NCBI RefSeq assembly: GCF_024585265.1
Contig: NZ_CP036533.1
Location: 6,457,001 to 6,521,000 of the forward strand
DNA from: Bradyrhizobium sp. WBAH42
GTDB taxonomy: Bacteria > Pseudomonadota > Alphaproteobacteria > Rhizobiales > Xanthobacteraceae
Direction of reading: 5' to 3'
Length of the DNA stretch: 64,000 bases
Positions 1 through 9,898 of the stretch are shown here, in pieces. The notes beneath the pieces are model-generated. The model was not told where the DNA came from and did not search any database. It worked only from the letters and a program-made list of their open reading frames with translations. Made by a program: the position numbers and the translations under genes. Numbering within the stretch: the first letter of the stretch is position 1; the number at the start of each line of letters is the position of its first letter.

Positions 1-109
1 GGAATTCCGGCGCCGCCGCGCCAGCCAGACAGGATGATCCGGGCGCCGTCCGCGCAAGAGGATGACATGACCAGTGCAGATACGAAGCGACACGTCGAGG
101 CCCGCGGCA

Positions 110-739
110 TCACCTGGCACTGGGCTTTGTCATGCTTTGAGCAAGCGACCTCAGCAACTCGGTTTGCCTCAGGACCAACTCACATTGCTTTCGCGCATGC
201 GTGCCCGACAGCTCAACCAACTCCGCCAGCGTTTTTGCACGGCCTAGCTCCCGCGCATACTCCAAGGTCGCGCCCGCGTTGATCTTCATCAGTTCGAGCA
301 CGACGGTGCGACACTCGGCTGCCGTTCCAATCGCGTCGATGAGATCGCTTTCCGCGACAACGGTTCCATTGGCCTCTGAACTCACACTGGCCAGCCGTGA
401 CTTTGCGAGGTCGTTGGCGTAGTCGAGCGTAGCGCTCATGCCGTCCAAGGCGCGGGCTTGATACTCCTTGGCCATGTCCACGATGAGATCAGTGGTGGTC
501 CTGCTCGGAGGTTCAGGTCTTGCAACGATGGCGCTGGCCGCTTCTTGTGCCGGAACAATCATCGGAGCAGGCGCTTCTTGCGCGATCCGCGGCGCTTCCT
601 GGGGGAAGACGGCGACTGGGCCCGGCGGCATGGCCAAGCCCTCGTCGACCGCACGGCTCACTTCCGCCGCCAGTTCCAGCAGCGAGCGACGCCCGGTGCG
701 TCCAACGTCAGCAGGCAGCTTTGAGCGCGCCTTTCCCAT
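110..739 (-). CDS. Phasin-like (PHB granule-associated) protein
   Basis: Predicted 209-residue protein. The C-terminal part (about residues 65-205) is an alanine-rich, heptad-like helical region of the phasin type, with stretches such as DLIVDMAKEYQARALDGM and GATLEYARELGRAKTLAELV, as in proteins that coat polyhydroxybutyrate granules. The N-terminal 60 residues are rich in Pro and Ala and look disordered. The start at 739 (MGKARSK) was chosen because the open frame further upstream runs deep into the ParA-like gene. Even so, the start lies 32 bases inside the end of that gene, so the two are probably co-transcribed and translationally coupled. The phasin family is inferred from helical pattern and length. 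The exact cargo (PHB granule or another body) is not shown by the sequence. Confidence 0.7.
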   Translation of the reverse strand: MGKARSKLPADVGRTGRRSLLELAAEVSRAVDEGLAMPPGPVAVFPQEAPRIAQEAPAPMIVPAQEAASAIVARPEPPSRTTTDLIVDMAKEYQARALDGMSATLDYANDLAKSRLASVSSEANGTVVAESDLIDAIGTAAECRTVVLELMKINAGATLEYARELGRAKTLAELVELSGTHARKQCELVLRQTELLRSLAQSMTKPSAR

Positions 740-1370
740 AATCGTCCGACTCCTCGGCCAAGTGCGCCGCGATCCAACCCCACAAACATACAATTTCGCC
801 CGAAGCTTTGCCCGCAGGCGCGAACTCCGTCACGCCCAACCCTGCTCCGAGCGCATCCTGGTGATCGTTACGCTGCGCAATAAACGGGAGCGCAAGCATG
901 CCGAGCGAGCTTAGCGATGTGGCAGCTTCGCTCAGCCGGCACCCCCGCGTCGGCGTCTGATTGAGGATGAAGGCAAATCGGCGGTTGAGCCTGCGAATGG
1001 CGATCAGTGTAGGGATTGCGGCTTCGATGTCGGCCGGGCTTGGGCGCGCCGGGATGAGACAGAGATCCGCGCAGGCGATGACGCGCAACGCCAGGCTGTT
1101 GGTCGTGGCAGCTGTGTCGATGATGGCAAGCCAGACGCCTTCGGCCTTCAGGCGCGTGATCAACGGATCGATCTCGGCAGGATCGGTAACGCGCTCGACG
1201 CGGGGATAGGGATGATCGCGGCGCTCTTTCCATTTCGAGATCGTACCTTGCGCGTCCGCCTCAATGAGAGCGACGCGCTCAGCGCACTGCGTTGCTGCCA
1301 CCGCCAGTCCAACGGACAGCGTACTCTTGCCGCTTCCGCCTTTTTGCGTGACCAGGGCAAGGACGTGCAT
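708..1370 (-). CDS. ParA/MinD-family ATPase (orphan ParA)
   Basis: 220-residue P-loop ATPase with the deviant Walker A box KGGSGKST at residues 10-17, including the signature first lysine of the ParA/MinD/Soj group. It has a Walker B-like strand ending in IIDTAATT and a short ParA core without an N-terminal HTH. These ATPases dimerise on ATP, bind DNA nonspecifically and position cargo such as plasmids, chemoreceptor arrays or carboxysomes. No ParB gene or parS-like site is visible nearby. The next gene, overlapping by 32 bases, is a phasin-like protein. That suggests a cargo-positioning ParA rather than a chromosome-segregation ParA, which is inference. Start ATG at 1370 gives the canonical MHVLALVTQKGG N-terminus. 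Confidence 0.85.
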   Translation of the reverse strand: MHVLALVTQKGGSGKSTLSVGLAVAATQCAERVALIEADAQGTISKWKERRDHPYPRVERVTDPAEIDPLITRLKAEGVWLAIIDTAATTNSLALRVIACADLCLIPARPSPADIEAAIPTLIAIRRLNRRFAFILNQTPTRGCRLSEAATSLSSLGMLALPFIAQRNDHQDALGAGLGVTEFAPAGKASGEIVCLWGWIAAHLAEESDDYGKGALKAAC

Positions 1371-1509
1371 GTCCCGCGCTCCCCTTAAGACGGCAACGAC
1401 GCGGAACTCAGACGTTGTCGGAAATTTTCTTGCAGCGCAAAAATACTACCGCAAGTCGCGATTCGTCTCAAGCGAACGCGAGGCAATCCCGGCATCCTAC
1501 TTAGCAAGT

Positions 1510-2976
1510 TCAGGAATACTGCATCACGCCGTCGTCGATCCGGCCGAAGCGCAAGGAGACGATGTCGAGCGCGTAGTTCTGGTGGAGGCGCCACGGCCGC
1601 TTCGAGCCCTGCTTCGGCATTTTGGCGATCGAGCGCTGCACGTAGCCTGAGGTGAAATCGAGCGAAGGCTGCGCGGTGATGGTGGAATCGTCATTGTGCG
1701 GCATGCACTGGCGGAAATTGTGCCGGTCCATGTAGTTGATGAGGCGGCAGACATATTCGCAGGTGAGGTCGCATTTCAGCGTCCAGGACGCGTTGGTGTA
1801 GCCGAAGGCGGAGGCCATGTTCGGCACATCGGCATACATCATGCCCTTGTAGGTCAGCGTGTTGGCGAAATCGACGGAGCGGCCGTCGACGCTGACCTCG
1901 AGGCCGCCGACGACCTGGAGCACAAGCCCGGTCGCCGTCACGATGATGTCGGCGGCGAGTTCGCGGCCGTCCTTCAGGCGGATGCCCTCATGCGTGAAGG
2001 TGTCGATCTCGCTGGTGACGACGCTGGCGCGCTGCTCGCGGATCGCCTTGAAGAGGTCGCCGTCGGGCACCAGGCACAGCCGCTGATCCCAGGGATTGTA
2101 GCGCGGCGTGAAATGGGTCGCGACGTCGTAGTCCGGGCCGAGCGCCATCTGCACGCCTTTGAGGATGAGGTCCTTCACCTTCGCCGGCCGGCGCCGGCTG
2201 AGCTGGAAGAAGAACATCCCCCACATCACGTTGCGCCAGCGGATCAGGTGATAGGCAAGCTGCGCCGGCAGGTTGCGGCGCAGCTTGTTGGCCACGGGAT
2301 CCTGCGCCGGCCGCGACACCACATAGGTCGGCGAACGCTGCAACATGGTGACCTGCGCCGCCTTCTTGGCGAGCTCCGGCACCAGCGTCACCGCTGTCGC
2401 ACCCGAGCCGATCACGACGACACACTTGCCCGCGTAGTCGATGTCCTCGGTCCATTTCTGCGGATGCACGATGCGGCCGGCGAAATCAGCGGCACCCTTG
2501 AACTCCGGCGTGTAGCCCGCCTCGTATTTGTAATAGCCCGAGCACAGAAACAGGAAATTGCAGGTGAAGCACACCAGCTCGGCCGCGCCCTCGCCCGTGA
2601 TGCGCTCGGCCTCGACGGTCCACCGCGCATCCGGCGTCGACCACGCCGCACGCTTGACACGGTGGTGGAAGTGGATGGGCTTGTCGATGCCGTTCTCGCT
2701 GGCAGTCTCGCGCACATAGTTCAGGATCTGGGGCCCGTCGGCGATCGCCTTCGGATCGGTCCACGGCTTGAACGAATAGCCGAGCGTGAACATGTCGCTG
2801 TCGGAGCGGATACCGGGATAGCGAAACAGGTCCCAGGTGCCGCCGATGCAGTCGCGTCCCTCGAGGATGACGTAGCTCTTGCCTGGACACTTGGTCTGCA
2901 GATGATAGCCGGCACCGATACCGGACAGGCCGGCACCGACGATCAGCACGTCGAAATGTTCTTTGGTTTCGGCCAT
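1510..2976 (-). CDS. Flavin-containing monooxygenase, Baeyer-Villiger type
   Basis: 488-residue class B flavoprotein monooxygenase. An FAD-binding GxGxxG motif (VGAGLSGIGAGYHL) lies near the N-terminus and a second Rossmann motif for NADPH (VVVIGSGATAV) follows mid-protein. Between them is FAGRIVHPQKW, which fits the Baeyer-Villiger fingerprint FxGxxxHxxxW. Such enzymes insert oxygen into ketones (giving esters or lactones) or oxygenate S/N; the substrate cannot be read from sequence. The start at 2976 follows an AGGAGA ribosome site; a longer in-frame start upstream was rejected for lack of one. The NTF2-like gene lies 48 bases upstream on the same strand, consistent with a two-gene operon. 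Confidence 0.9.
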   Translation of the reverse strand: MAETKEHFDVLIVGAGLSGIGAGYHLQTKCPGKSYVILEGRDCIGGTWDLFRYPGIRSDSDMFTLGYSFKPWTDPKAIADGPQILNYVRETASENGIDKPIHFHHRVKRAAWSTPDARWTVEAERITGEGAAELVCFTCNFLFLCSGYYKYEAGYTPEFKGAADFAGRIVHPQKWTEDIDYAGKCVVVIGSGATAVTLVPELAKKAAQVTMLQRSPTYVVSRPAQDPVANKLRRNLPAQLAYHLIRWRNVMWGMFFFQLSRRRPAKVKDLILKGVQMALGPDYDVATHFTPRYNPWDQRLCLVPDGDLFKAIREQRASVVTSEIDTFTHEGIRLKDGRELAADIIVTATGLVLQVVGGLEVSVDGRSVDFANTLTYKGMMYADVPNMASAFGYTNASWTLKCDLTCEYVCRLINYMDRHNFRQCMPHNDDSTITAQPSLDFTSGYVQRSIAKMPKQGSKRPWRLHQNYALDIVSLRFGRIDDGVMQYS

Positions 2977-3024
2977 GGCGTTTCTCCTGTCACAGGATGG
3001 CAGCGCCGCGCCAAATTGCAACCG

Positions 3025-3444
3025 TCAGGTCGCTGCAGCGACCACACACGCCGTATCGAAATACTCGTAGAACTCAACGGCTTTACCGTCCTTGAACCGC
3101 CAGTAATCGATCTTCGGCGTCTCGGCGGTCTTGCCCGTCTTCTTGTTGGTCCAGGCCGTCGAGCCGCGTGCGACGACTGCGTCTCCTTGCGCGATATACT
3201 CGTCGATCGTGTAGTGCTGCATGGTCCATTCGGAAAGCAGCCGGTCGAAGTATTCGCGCAATTCCTTGCTGTCGCGATACTGCTTGGCGAAATCGAGCGG
3301 CGCGACACCCCGCGGCACCGATGCAAAATTGACGTTCGGGGCGACGACGGCGTCAAACCAGTGATCGACGCTGCCCCCACGACTTTCATGCCAGAGCCGA
3401 TACGCCTCTTTCAGGATGTGGACATTCGCGGCTTCATTGGACAT
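3025..3444 (-). CDS. NTF2/SnoaL-like protein
   Basis: 139-residue protein with the compact alpha-plus-beta cone pattern of the NTF2/SnoaL-like superfamily: an N-terminal helix pair (about residues 7-30, HILKEAYRLWHESRG) and a C-terminal beta-rich half ending in YWRFKDGKAVEFYEYFDT. That closing motif (W-R-F-x-D/G-G-K-x-x-x-x-x-E-Y-F-D) is typical of SnoaL-like polyketide-cyclase or ketosteroid-isomerase-like proteins. It is the first gene of a likely operon with the Baeyer-Villiger-type monooxygenase, so it may act on the same small ketone or ester. No catalytic residues can be assigned with certainty. Confidence 0.8.
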   Translation of the reverse strand: MSNEAANVHILKEAYRLWHESRGGSVDHWFDAVVAPNVNFASVPRGVAPLDFAKQYRDSKELREYFDRLLSEWTMQHYTIDEYIAQGDAVVARGSTAWTNKKTGKTAETPKIDYWRFKDGKAVEFYEYFDTACVVAAAT

Positions 3445-3561
3445 CGCATTCCTCCATAATGCTTTCGGTATCTGACAATACGCGTACGGAAATGGCCGCC
3501 CGCTGCAAAAGTGGCAGGCTTGTTTTGGCTCTACCTGAAGGGTATCAGACAGCCGGATAAT

Positions 3562-3593
3562 AAAAAAGGCCCCGGATTGCTCCGGGGCCTTTT
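3562..3593 (-). terminator. Rho-independent terminator after ahcY
   Basis: A GC-rich stem (GGCCCCGGA pairing with TCCGGGGCC across a TTGC loop) is flanked by A-rich sequence on one side and T-rich on the other. Read on the minus strand it lies about 20 bases after the ahcY stop and is followed by a T-run, so it is a good intrinsic terminator. The symmetry would let it also work on the plus strand. Confidence 0.85.
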
Positions 3594-3612
3594 ATCGCAA
3601 ATGCGTGCGATC

Positions 3613-5034
3613 TCAGTACCGGTAATGGTCCGACTTGTACGGACCTTCCTGCTTCACGCCGATATAGTCGGCCTGGTCCTTGCGCAGCTCGGTGAGCTTG
3701 ACGCCGATCTTGGAGAGGTGCAGGCGGGCGACCTTCTCGTCGAGGGTCTTGGGCAGCACGTAGACCTTCTTCTCGTACTTGCCGTCCTTGTTGTTGGCGA
3801 ACAGCTCGATCTGCGCCAGCGTCTGGTTGGTGAAGGACGCCGACATCACGAAGGACGGATGGCCCATCGCGTTGCCAAGGTTCACGAGGCGGCCTTCCGA
3901 CAGCAGGATGATGCGGTGCTTGTCGGGGAATTCGATCTCGTCGACCTGCGGCTTGATGTTGGTCCACTTCAGATTGCGCAGAGACGCGATCTGGATCTCG
4001 TTGTCGAAGTGGCCGATGTTGCAGACGATGGCGCGATCCTTCATCGCGCGCATGTGCTCGATGGTGATGATGTCCTTGTTGCCGGTGGCGGTGACGAAGA
4101 TGTCGGCGCGCGGCGCGGCGTCTTCCATGGTCACCACCTCGTAGCCTTCCATCGCGGCCTGCAGCGCGCAGATCGGATCGACTTCCGACACCATGACGCG
4201 GCAGCCGGCCTGGCGCAGCGAGGCGGCCGAGCCCTTGCCGACGTCGCCGAAGCCGGCGACCATCGCGACCTTGCCCGACAGCATCACGTCGGTGCCGCGG
4301 CGGATGCCGTCGACCAGCGATTCACGGCAGCCATAGAGGTTGTCGAACTTCGACTTGGTGACGCTGTCGTTGACGTTGATGGCCGGCCACAGCAGCGTGC
4401 CCGCCTTCTGCATGTCGTAGAGGCGATGCACGCCCGTCGTGGTCTCCTCGGACACGCCCTTGATGCTGTTGGCGATCCCGGCGAAGTAGCCCTTCGGCTT
4501 TTCCTTGAGCTGCTTCTTCAGAAGCGCGAAGAAGACTTCCTCTTCCTCGGAGCCGGGCTTGTCGAGGAAGGCGGTGTCGCCGTTCTCGGCGCGCAGACCG
4601 AGATGGACATACATGGTGGCGTCGCCGCCGTCGTCGAGGATCATGTTCGGATGACCGCCGCCGTGCCAGTCGAACAGCTTTGCGGTGTAGTCCCAGTAAT
4701 CCTTCAGCGTCTCACCCTTGACGGCGAAGACGGGAATGCCGGCGGCGGCGATCGCAGCGGCAGCATGATCCTGCGTCGAATAGATGTTGCAGGAGACCCA
4801 GCGGATGTCGGCGCCGAGCGCGGCGAGCGTCTCGATCAGCACGCCGGTCTGGATCGTCATGTGCAGCGAGCCGGCGATGCGCGCGCCCTTCAGCGGCTGC
4901 TTCGGACCGTACTCCTCGCGGGTGGCCATCAGGCCGGGCATCTCGGTCTCGGCCAGCGAGAGCTCCTTGCGGCCGAACTCGGCGAGCGAAATGTCCTTGA
5001 CGATGTAATCGGTGAAGCCGGGCTTCGCGTTCAT
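3613..5034 (-). CDS. ahcY: Adenosylhomocysteinase (S-adenosylhomocysteine hydrolase)
   Basis: 473-residue enzyme hydrolysing S-adenosylhomocysteine to adenosine and homocysteine, which relieves product inhibition of methyltransferases. The length is that of bacterial SAHases carrying the roughly 40-residue insertion. Visible signatures are the N-terminal [21 protein letters not shown] block, the NAD-binding loop [13 protein letters not shown], the [11 protein letters not shown] segment and the C-terminal [10 protein letters not shown], which reaches into the neighbouring subunit. Start ATG at 5034. It is followed by an intrinsic terminator and preceded by an intergenic repeat, then metK on the same strand, so the methyl-cycle genes are adjacent. 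Whether they share a transcript is unclear because the repeat separates them. Confidence 0.97.
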   Translation of the reverse strand: MNAKPGFTDYIVKDISLAEFGRKELSLAETEMPGLMATREEYGPKQPLKGARIAGSLHMTIQTGVLIETLAALGADIRWVSCNIYSTQDHAAAAIAAAGIPVFAVKGETLKDYWDYTAKLFDWHGGGHPNMILDDGGDATMYVHLGLRAENGDTAFLDKPGSEEEEVFFALLKKQLKEKPKGYFAGIANSIKGVSEETTTGVHRLYDMQKAGTLLWPAINVNDSVTKSKFDNLYGCRESLVDGIRRGTDVMLSGKVAMVAGFGDVGKGSAASLRQAGCRVMVSEVDPICALQAAMEGYEVVTMEDAAPRADIFVTATGNKDIITIEHMRAMKDRAIVCNIGHFDNEIQIASLRNLKWTNIKPQVDEIEFPDKHRIILLSEGRLVNLGNAMGHPSFVMSASFTNQTLAQIELFANNKDGKYEKKVYVLPKTLDEKVARLHLSKIGVKLTELRKDQADYIGVKQEGPYKSDHYRY

Positions 5035-5097
5035 GTCTGTTTCCTAATCAGTGAGGGCTGGCGTGTCAGTACCAAAGCAAGCTGAACGCTATGTGGC

Positions 5098-5228
5098 ACC
5101 ATTCTCCCTCTCCCCGTTCTTACGGGGAGAGGGCTGGGGTGAGGGGCTCTATCCAAGCACCGAGCTTGCGGAGAGTCCCCTCACCCGCCGCTTCGCGGCG
5201 ACCTCTCCCCGCAAGCGGGGCGAGGTAA
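5098..5228. repeat. Palindromic intergenic repeat (family A, copy 1)
   Basis: About 130 bases between ahcY and metK made of nested inverted repeats: CTCTCCCCGTTCTTACGGGG, a CCGCCGCTTCGCGGCG hairpin and CTCTCCCCGCAAGCGGGG, with the outer arms complementary. A clearly related element lies at 14450-14570 in another intergenic space. Both have the same order of hairpins and the shared phrase CCCTCACCCG followed by a GC-hairpin. It looks like a mobile palindromic repeat of the REP/RIME kind rather than a gene-specific regulator. Confidence 0.8.
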
Positions 5229-5233
5229 GGGCG

Positions 5234-6430
<1,197 letters not shown>

Positions 6431-6487
6431 CAGTAACCCCTTGTTCCGCCGCTAGGCGGGCGTTTGCGATGTTTACTTTTGGTGATG

Positions 6488-7843
6488 TCAATCACGCCGA
6501 CGCGAGATGACGTAGGATTCGTCGAGAAACCAGAGCCCATTGTACTTTCGCAGCACGTCCCTGGCGGCATCCAGAGTGCGGCCGTTTTGAGTCATTTCTG
6601 TCAATCGGTCGTCCTCAATCTGAGCGACATACACCGCCGCATTCCACGCTGCAAAGGCCGTCGAGGTCCCGATGGTGCCGGTGACCTCGTTGGGCAGCGC
6701 TTCCATATCATACCTGAAGATCGAACGGTTATCCGCGTATGCATTAAAATTTAAGTCGCGGCCCACCGATCCAAGTTCATACTTAACTGCACGCAGTAGC
6801 TCATGACGGCTGACCGAGAAAGGATTTTCTCCAGGCCAGATCGCCTGGATCATTTCCATGCCCGGATCCTGCCCATGGGAGTGGATTCCGATCAGCCTGC
6901 CGCCCGGCCGAAGCGCCCGTGCCAGCGGTGCAATGATCCGCTTGGCCCGGAAATTGACCGATGACAGGGCCCGGTAGGGCTGGGATGCGATGACGAGGTC
7001 GAAATTCGCCTCAGTCTGGCCCGGCCGCGGAATGGTCGAATCGAGCAGGAACCTGTGGTCCTCGCGATAGAGCACGAGGACGACCGGCCGCTCGTAGAGC
7101 GGCATGGCCGTGCGTGGGCTGATTGCAGCGCGCCAGTTCTGCTCCAGAAAAGGCCTCAGCTCCGCGATCTGCTGCTCGAACTCGCCCGACGAAGCGCCGC
7201 GGAGCGGCACCTCGTGCCAGACAGTGGCCGCCGCCGCAGCAGGCGAAGCCGGCGTCAGCCAAGGCGCCTCCGCATAGAACATGTTGGTGAACACGAACAC
7301 CGACGCCGGATGCTCGAAAATGCGGTCCGGCACCTTCTCCAGCGTCAGCCGCAAATCCTCCAGGCTGAGCTCCTTGCCCGCGACGTAGAACGGCATGTGC
7401 GGAAAGCGCTGGTGCGTGGCGCGCAGCACCCGCGCCAGCACCGTGCCGTCGCCGACGCCGGCGTCGAACAGGCGCAGCGCCGGCGGGCGCGGATGGATCG
7501 AGGCAAGCTCCAGCGCGACGCGGTCAGCGATCACCCGCTTTTCGCTGCAGGTGTGGACGAACAGCAGGTATTTCTGGCGGTTCTCGAAGAAGCGGAAATT
7601 GCCGCGCGGATCGCGCTTCTCGGGGGGCACCTGAAGTCCCCGCGGCGGCGGCACGCCGCCGGCCATCGATGCGGCCATATAGGCCTGGATCCGCTCCAGC
7701 GTGTCGATGGTAATGCGCTTTCCCTCGCGCAGGCGATGCACCAGCTTCCCATCGTTCACCGCGCGCCGGCCGAACGTCGATTCCGCCATGTCCGCCTTGC
7801 GGCAGAAGTCGGTGATCTGGCTCAGGATTTCGTCGTTCTTCAT
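6488..7843 (-). CDS. HTH domain fused to SAM-dependent methyltransferase-like domain, upstream of metK
   Basis: 451 residues from ATG 7843. A GTG at 7936 would add 31 residues, but the conserved-looking region begins at MKNDEILSQITDFCRKADM. Residues 1-60 resemble a small helix-turn-helix protein (KADMAESTFGRRAVNDGKLV, then a recognition-like KRITIDTLERIQAY). Residues about 80-430 form a class I Rossmann methyltransferase-like domain. It has motif I FDAGVGDGTVL, a motif-IV-like FDLVIASQPYRAL where amino- or N-methyltransferases carry NPPY, and the post-motif strand ALRPGGRLIGIHSHG. It precedes metK by 57 bases, so a role in sensing or spending S-adenosylmethionine is attractive but inferred. 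The substrate is unknown. Confidence 0.75.
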   Translation of the reverse strand: MKNDEILSQITDFCRKADMAESTFGRRAVNDGKLVHRLREGKRITIDTLERIQAYMAASMAGGVPPPRGLQVPPEKRDPRGNFRFFENRQKYLLFVHTCSEKRVIADRVALELASIHPRPPALRLFDAGVGDGTVLARVLRATHQRFPHMPFYVAGKELSLEDLRLTLEKVPDRIFEHPASVFVFTNMFYAEAPWLTPASPAAAAATVWHEVPLRGASSGEFEQQIAELRPFLEQNWRAAISPRTAMPLYERPVVLVLYREDHRFLLDSTIPRPGQTEANFDLVIASQPYRALSSVNFRAKRIIAPLARALRPGGRLIGIHSHGQDPGMEMIQAIWPGENPFSVSRHELLRAVKYELGSVGRDLNFNAYADNRSIFRYDMEALPNEVTGTIGTSTAFAAWNAAVYVAQIEDDRLTEMTQNGRTLDAARDVLRKYNGLWFLDESYVISRRRD

Positions 7844-8007
7844 GAGTGGGATGTCAGTGGGCAGGAAGGTTGGGACCAGCGTCTTAGCAAATTCTGCCCA
7901 CTCAGGGAATAGCGGAGGCGAGAGCCCGATGCTCACCTGGTGCGGTGAACCCCTGCACCTCGCCGGGCAACAAACAAGCGCTTCTCCTCTCGCATGAGAC
8001 CACCACC

Positions 8008-9726
8008 ATGCGCCGCCTCCTCGTCACGCTCAGCCTGCTCATCCTCGCGCACTGGTCCGTGCCGGCGGTGGCCCAGCCGCGCAACCAGCTCGGCCCGCTC
8101 TGCACCACCGAGACCACGCCGGCGGACAAGATGGTCGACGCCTGCACCAAGATCATCGCGCTGAAGGTCTTCAAGGGCGAGCAACTCGCCACCGTCCATT
8201 TCTGGCGCGCGGTGGGCTGGAACAAGAAGGGCGATTACGCCAAGGTCATCGCCGATGCGACGGAAGCGATCCGACTGAAGCCGAGCCAGGCGGCCCACAA
8301 TCTGCGGGGATCGGCCTATTACGACAAAGGCGAGTACGAGATCGCGATCAGCGATTTCGACGATGCGCTGAAGCTCGGCTCGCCCAGCGGCACCATCTTC
8401 CACAATCGGGGCAACGCCTGGCGCGGCAAGCACGATTATGCCAAGGCGATCGCCGACTACGACATGGCGATCAAGGCCGATCCGAAATCGGCGTTCTCGT
8501 TCCAGAACCGCGGCATCTCCAAGGAAGCGCTCGGAGATCTCGACGGCGCGCTCGCCGACATCAACCAGGCGATCCGGCTCGATCCCTCGCTGCCGCAGCC
8601 ACTGATCAACCGCACCGCGATCTGGCGCGCCAAGGGCGATCTCGATCGCGCCATCGCCGACGGCAGCGAGGCGATCCGGCTCGCCAAGGAGAAGCCTCCG
8701 GTCAACATCATGACGCCGCCCAACAGCGTGCTGATCTCCGGCTACATCCATCGCGCGCTGGCCTATGAAGCCAAGGGCGACTACGCCCGTGCCGGCGAGG
8801 ACTACAAGGCGACGCTGGCGATCGTGGCATCCGACGCCGGCAGCAAGGCCAACCAGGCCACCGCAAAGGTGCGCCTGTCGCTGCTGACGGAGCCGGCCGC
8901 GCCGATCCCGCGCGATGCGCCGTCCCCGACGACGCAGCCGTCGCCATCCCCTGCTCCGCAGCAGACCGGCGCGGCACCGACACCATCGCCGGCCCCGGCC
9001 GGCCGCGGCACGCGCATGGCGCTGGTGATCGGCAACGGCGCCTATACCCATGTCAAGGCGCTGCCCAATCCACCCAACGATGCGCGGGCGGTCGCCAAGA
9101 GCCTGCGTGACATCGGCTTCAGCGTGTCGGAGGGCGTCGATCTCGATCGCGCCGCGATGCAGAAGATGACGCGCGACTTTCTTCGCGCGGCTGCCCGGGC
9201 GCAGGTGGCATTGGTCTATTATGCCGGCCATGGCGTGCAGGTCGACGGCCGCAACTATCTCATTCCGGTCGACGTCGCGCTCAAGCCGGGCGCGAGCCTG
9301 ACGGAGGCGATGATCGACATGGACACGATCATGGCCGGCCTCGACGACCAAGTCCGCACCAACATCCTGATCTTCGATGCCTGCCGCAACAACCCGATGG
9401 CGCAGCAGGTCGCATCTGCCGGAAACAATCGCGGCATCGAGGGCGCCTCGGGCCTCGCCGCGCCGACGAGTCTCGGCACCGGCGCAACATTGGGGGCCGG
9501 CACGCTGATCGCATTCGCCACCGCGCCGGGCCAGGTGGCGCTCGACGGCGAAGGCGCCAACTCCCCGTTCTCCGCCGCCCTGTCGCGCCATATCGGCACG
9601 CCCGGGCTGGAGGTGCAGCAGATGCTCACGCGGGTGCGGGCCGAGGTGGTCTCGACCACGAAGAACAAGCAGGTGCCGTGGTCGAATTCGTCGCTGCTGG
9701 GTGAGGTCTATCTGGCGGAGAAGTGA
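8008..9726 (+). CDS. Secreted TPR-caspase-like protease (peptidase C14)
   Basis: 572-residue exported protein. The signal peptide is MRRLLVTLSLLILAHWSVPAVAQ, with cleavage expected after AVA. About residues 60-290 are tetratricopeptide repeats, seen in recurring phrases such as GDYAKVIADATEAIRLKP and HDYAKAIADYDMAIKADP. A Pro/Ser/Thr-rich linker follows at about 300-335, then a caspase-fold domain from about residue 336 (RMALVIGNGAYTH). The catalytic dyad is visible as His408 in YYAGHGVQ and Cys459 in DACRNNP. Bacterial caspase homologues usually cleave after basic residues; the substrate here is unknown. Start ATG 8008 was chosen over upstream alternatives because it begins the signal peptide. 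Confidence 0.92.
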   Translation: MRRLLVTLSLLILAHWSVPAVAQPRNQLGPLCTTETTPADKMVDACTKIIALKVFKGEQLATVHFWRAVGWNKKGDYAKVIADATEAIRLKPSQAAHNLRGSAYYDKGEYEIAISDFDDALKLGSPSGTIFHNRGNAWRGKHDYAKAIADYDMAIKADPKSAFSFQNRGISKEALGDLDGALADINQAIRLDPSLPQPLINRTAIWRAKGDLDRAIADGSEAIRLAKEKPPVNIMTPPNSVLISGYIHRALAYEAKGDYARAGEDYKATLAIVASDAGSKANQATAKVRLSLLTEPAAPIPRDAPSPTTQPSPSPAPQQTGAAPTPSPAPAGRGTRMALVIGNGAYTHVKALPNPPNDARAVAKSLRDIGFSVSEGVDLDRAAMQKMTRDFLRAAARAQVALVYYAGHGVQVDGRNYLIPVDVALKPGASLTEAMIDMDTIMAGLDDQVRTNILIFDACRNNPMAQQVASAGNNRGIEGASGLAAPTSLGTGATLGAGTLIAFATAPGQVALDGEGANSPFSAALSRHIGTPGLEVQQMLTRVRAEVVSTTKNKQVPWSNSSLLGEVYLAEK

Positions 9727-9779
9727 GGGCGAGAATGCGACTGGTTTTGAACGCCGCGCTGTTCGCCCAACACTCAGGT

Positions 9780-9891
9780 GTCATCGCCCGGCTTGACCGG
9801 GCGATCCAGTACTCCGAGACAAGTGTGGGTTAGATCGATGGGCCGCGGCGTACTGGGTTCCCCGCTTTCGCGGGGAATGACAGTGAGCAAG
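9780..9891. repeat. Palindromic intergenic repeat (family B, copy 1)
   Basis: An imperfect palindromic element in the convergent gap between the caspase gene and the MetE-like gene. The left side is GTCATCGCCCGG-CTTGA-CCGGGCGATCCAGTAC and the right side is GTACTGGGTTCCCCGCTTTCGCGGGGAATGACA. A related element with the same TGTCAT...CCAGTA...TACTGGGT...TGAC architecture occurs at 28471-28570. No gene is seen in this gap. Confidence 0.75.
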
Positions 9892-9898
9892 CGGAGAC

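Noticed and set aside
1696..3459. A 587-codon plus-strand open frame
   Set aside because: It is the antisense shadow of the monooxygenase and NTF2-like genes; composition is Arg/His/Asp-rich and no family is recognisable.
3511..5085. A 524-codon plus-strand open frame
   Set aside because: Antisense of ahcY, which has all motifs of the real enzyme.
6431..6487. A SAM-sensing riboswitch in front of metK
   Set aside because: The gap is only 57 bases and I could not fit the conserved pseudoknot of SAM-II or SAM/SAH riboswitches to it.
7933..9591. A 552-codon minus-strand open frame
   Set aside because: Antisense of the TPR-caspase gene; no protein-like features.
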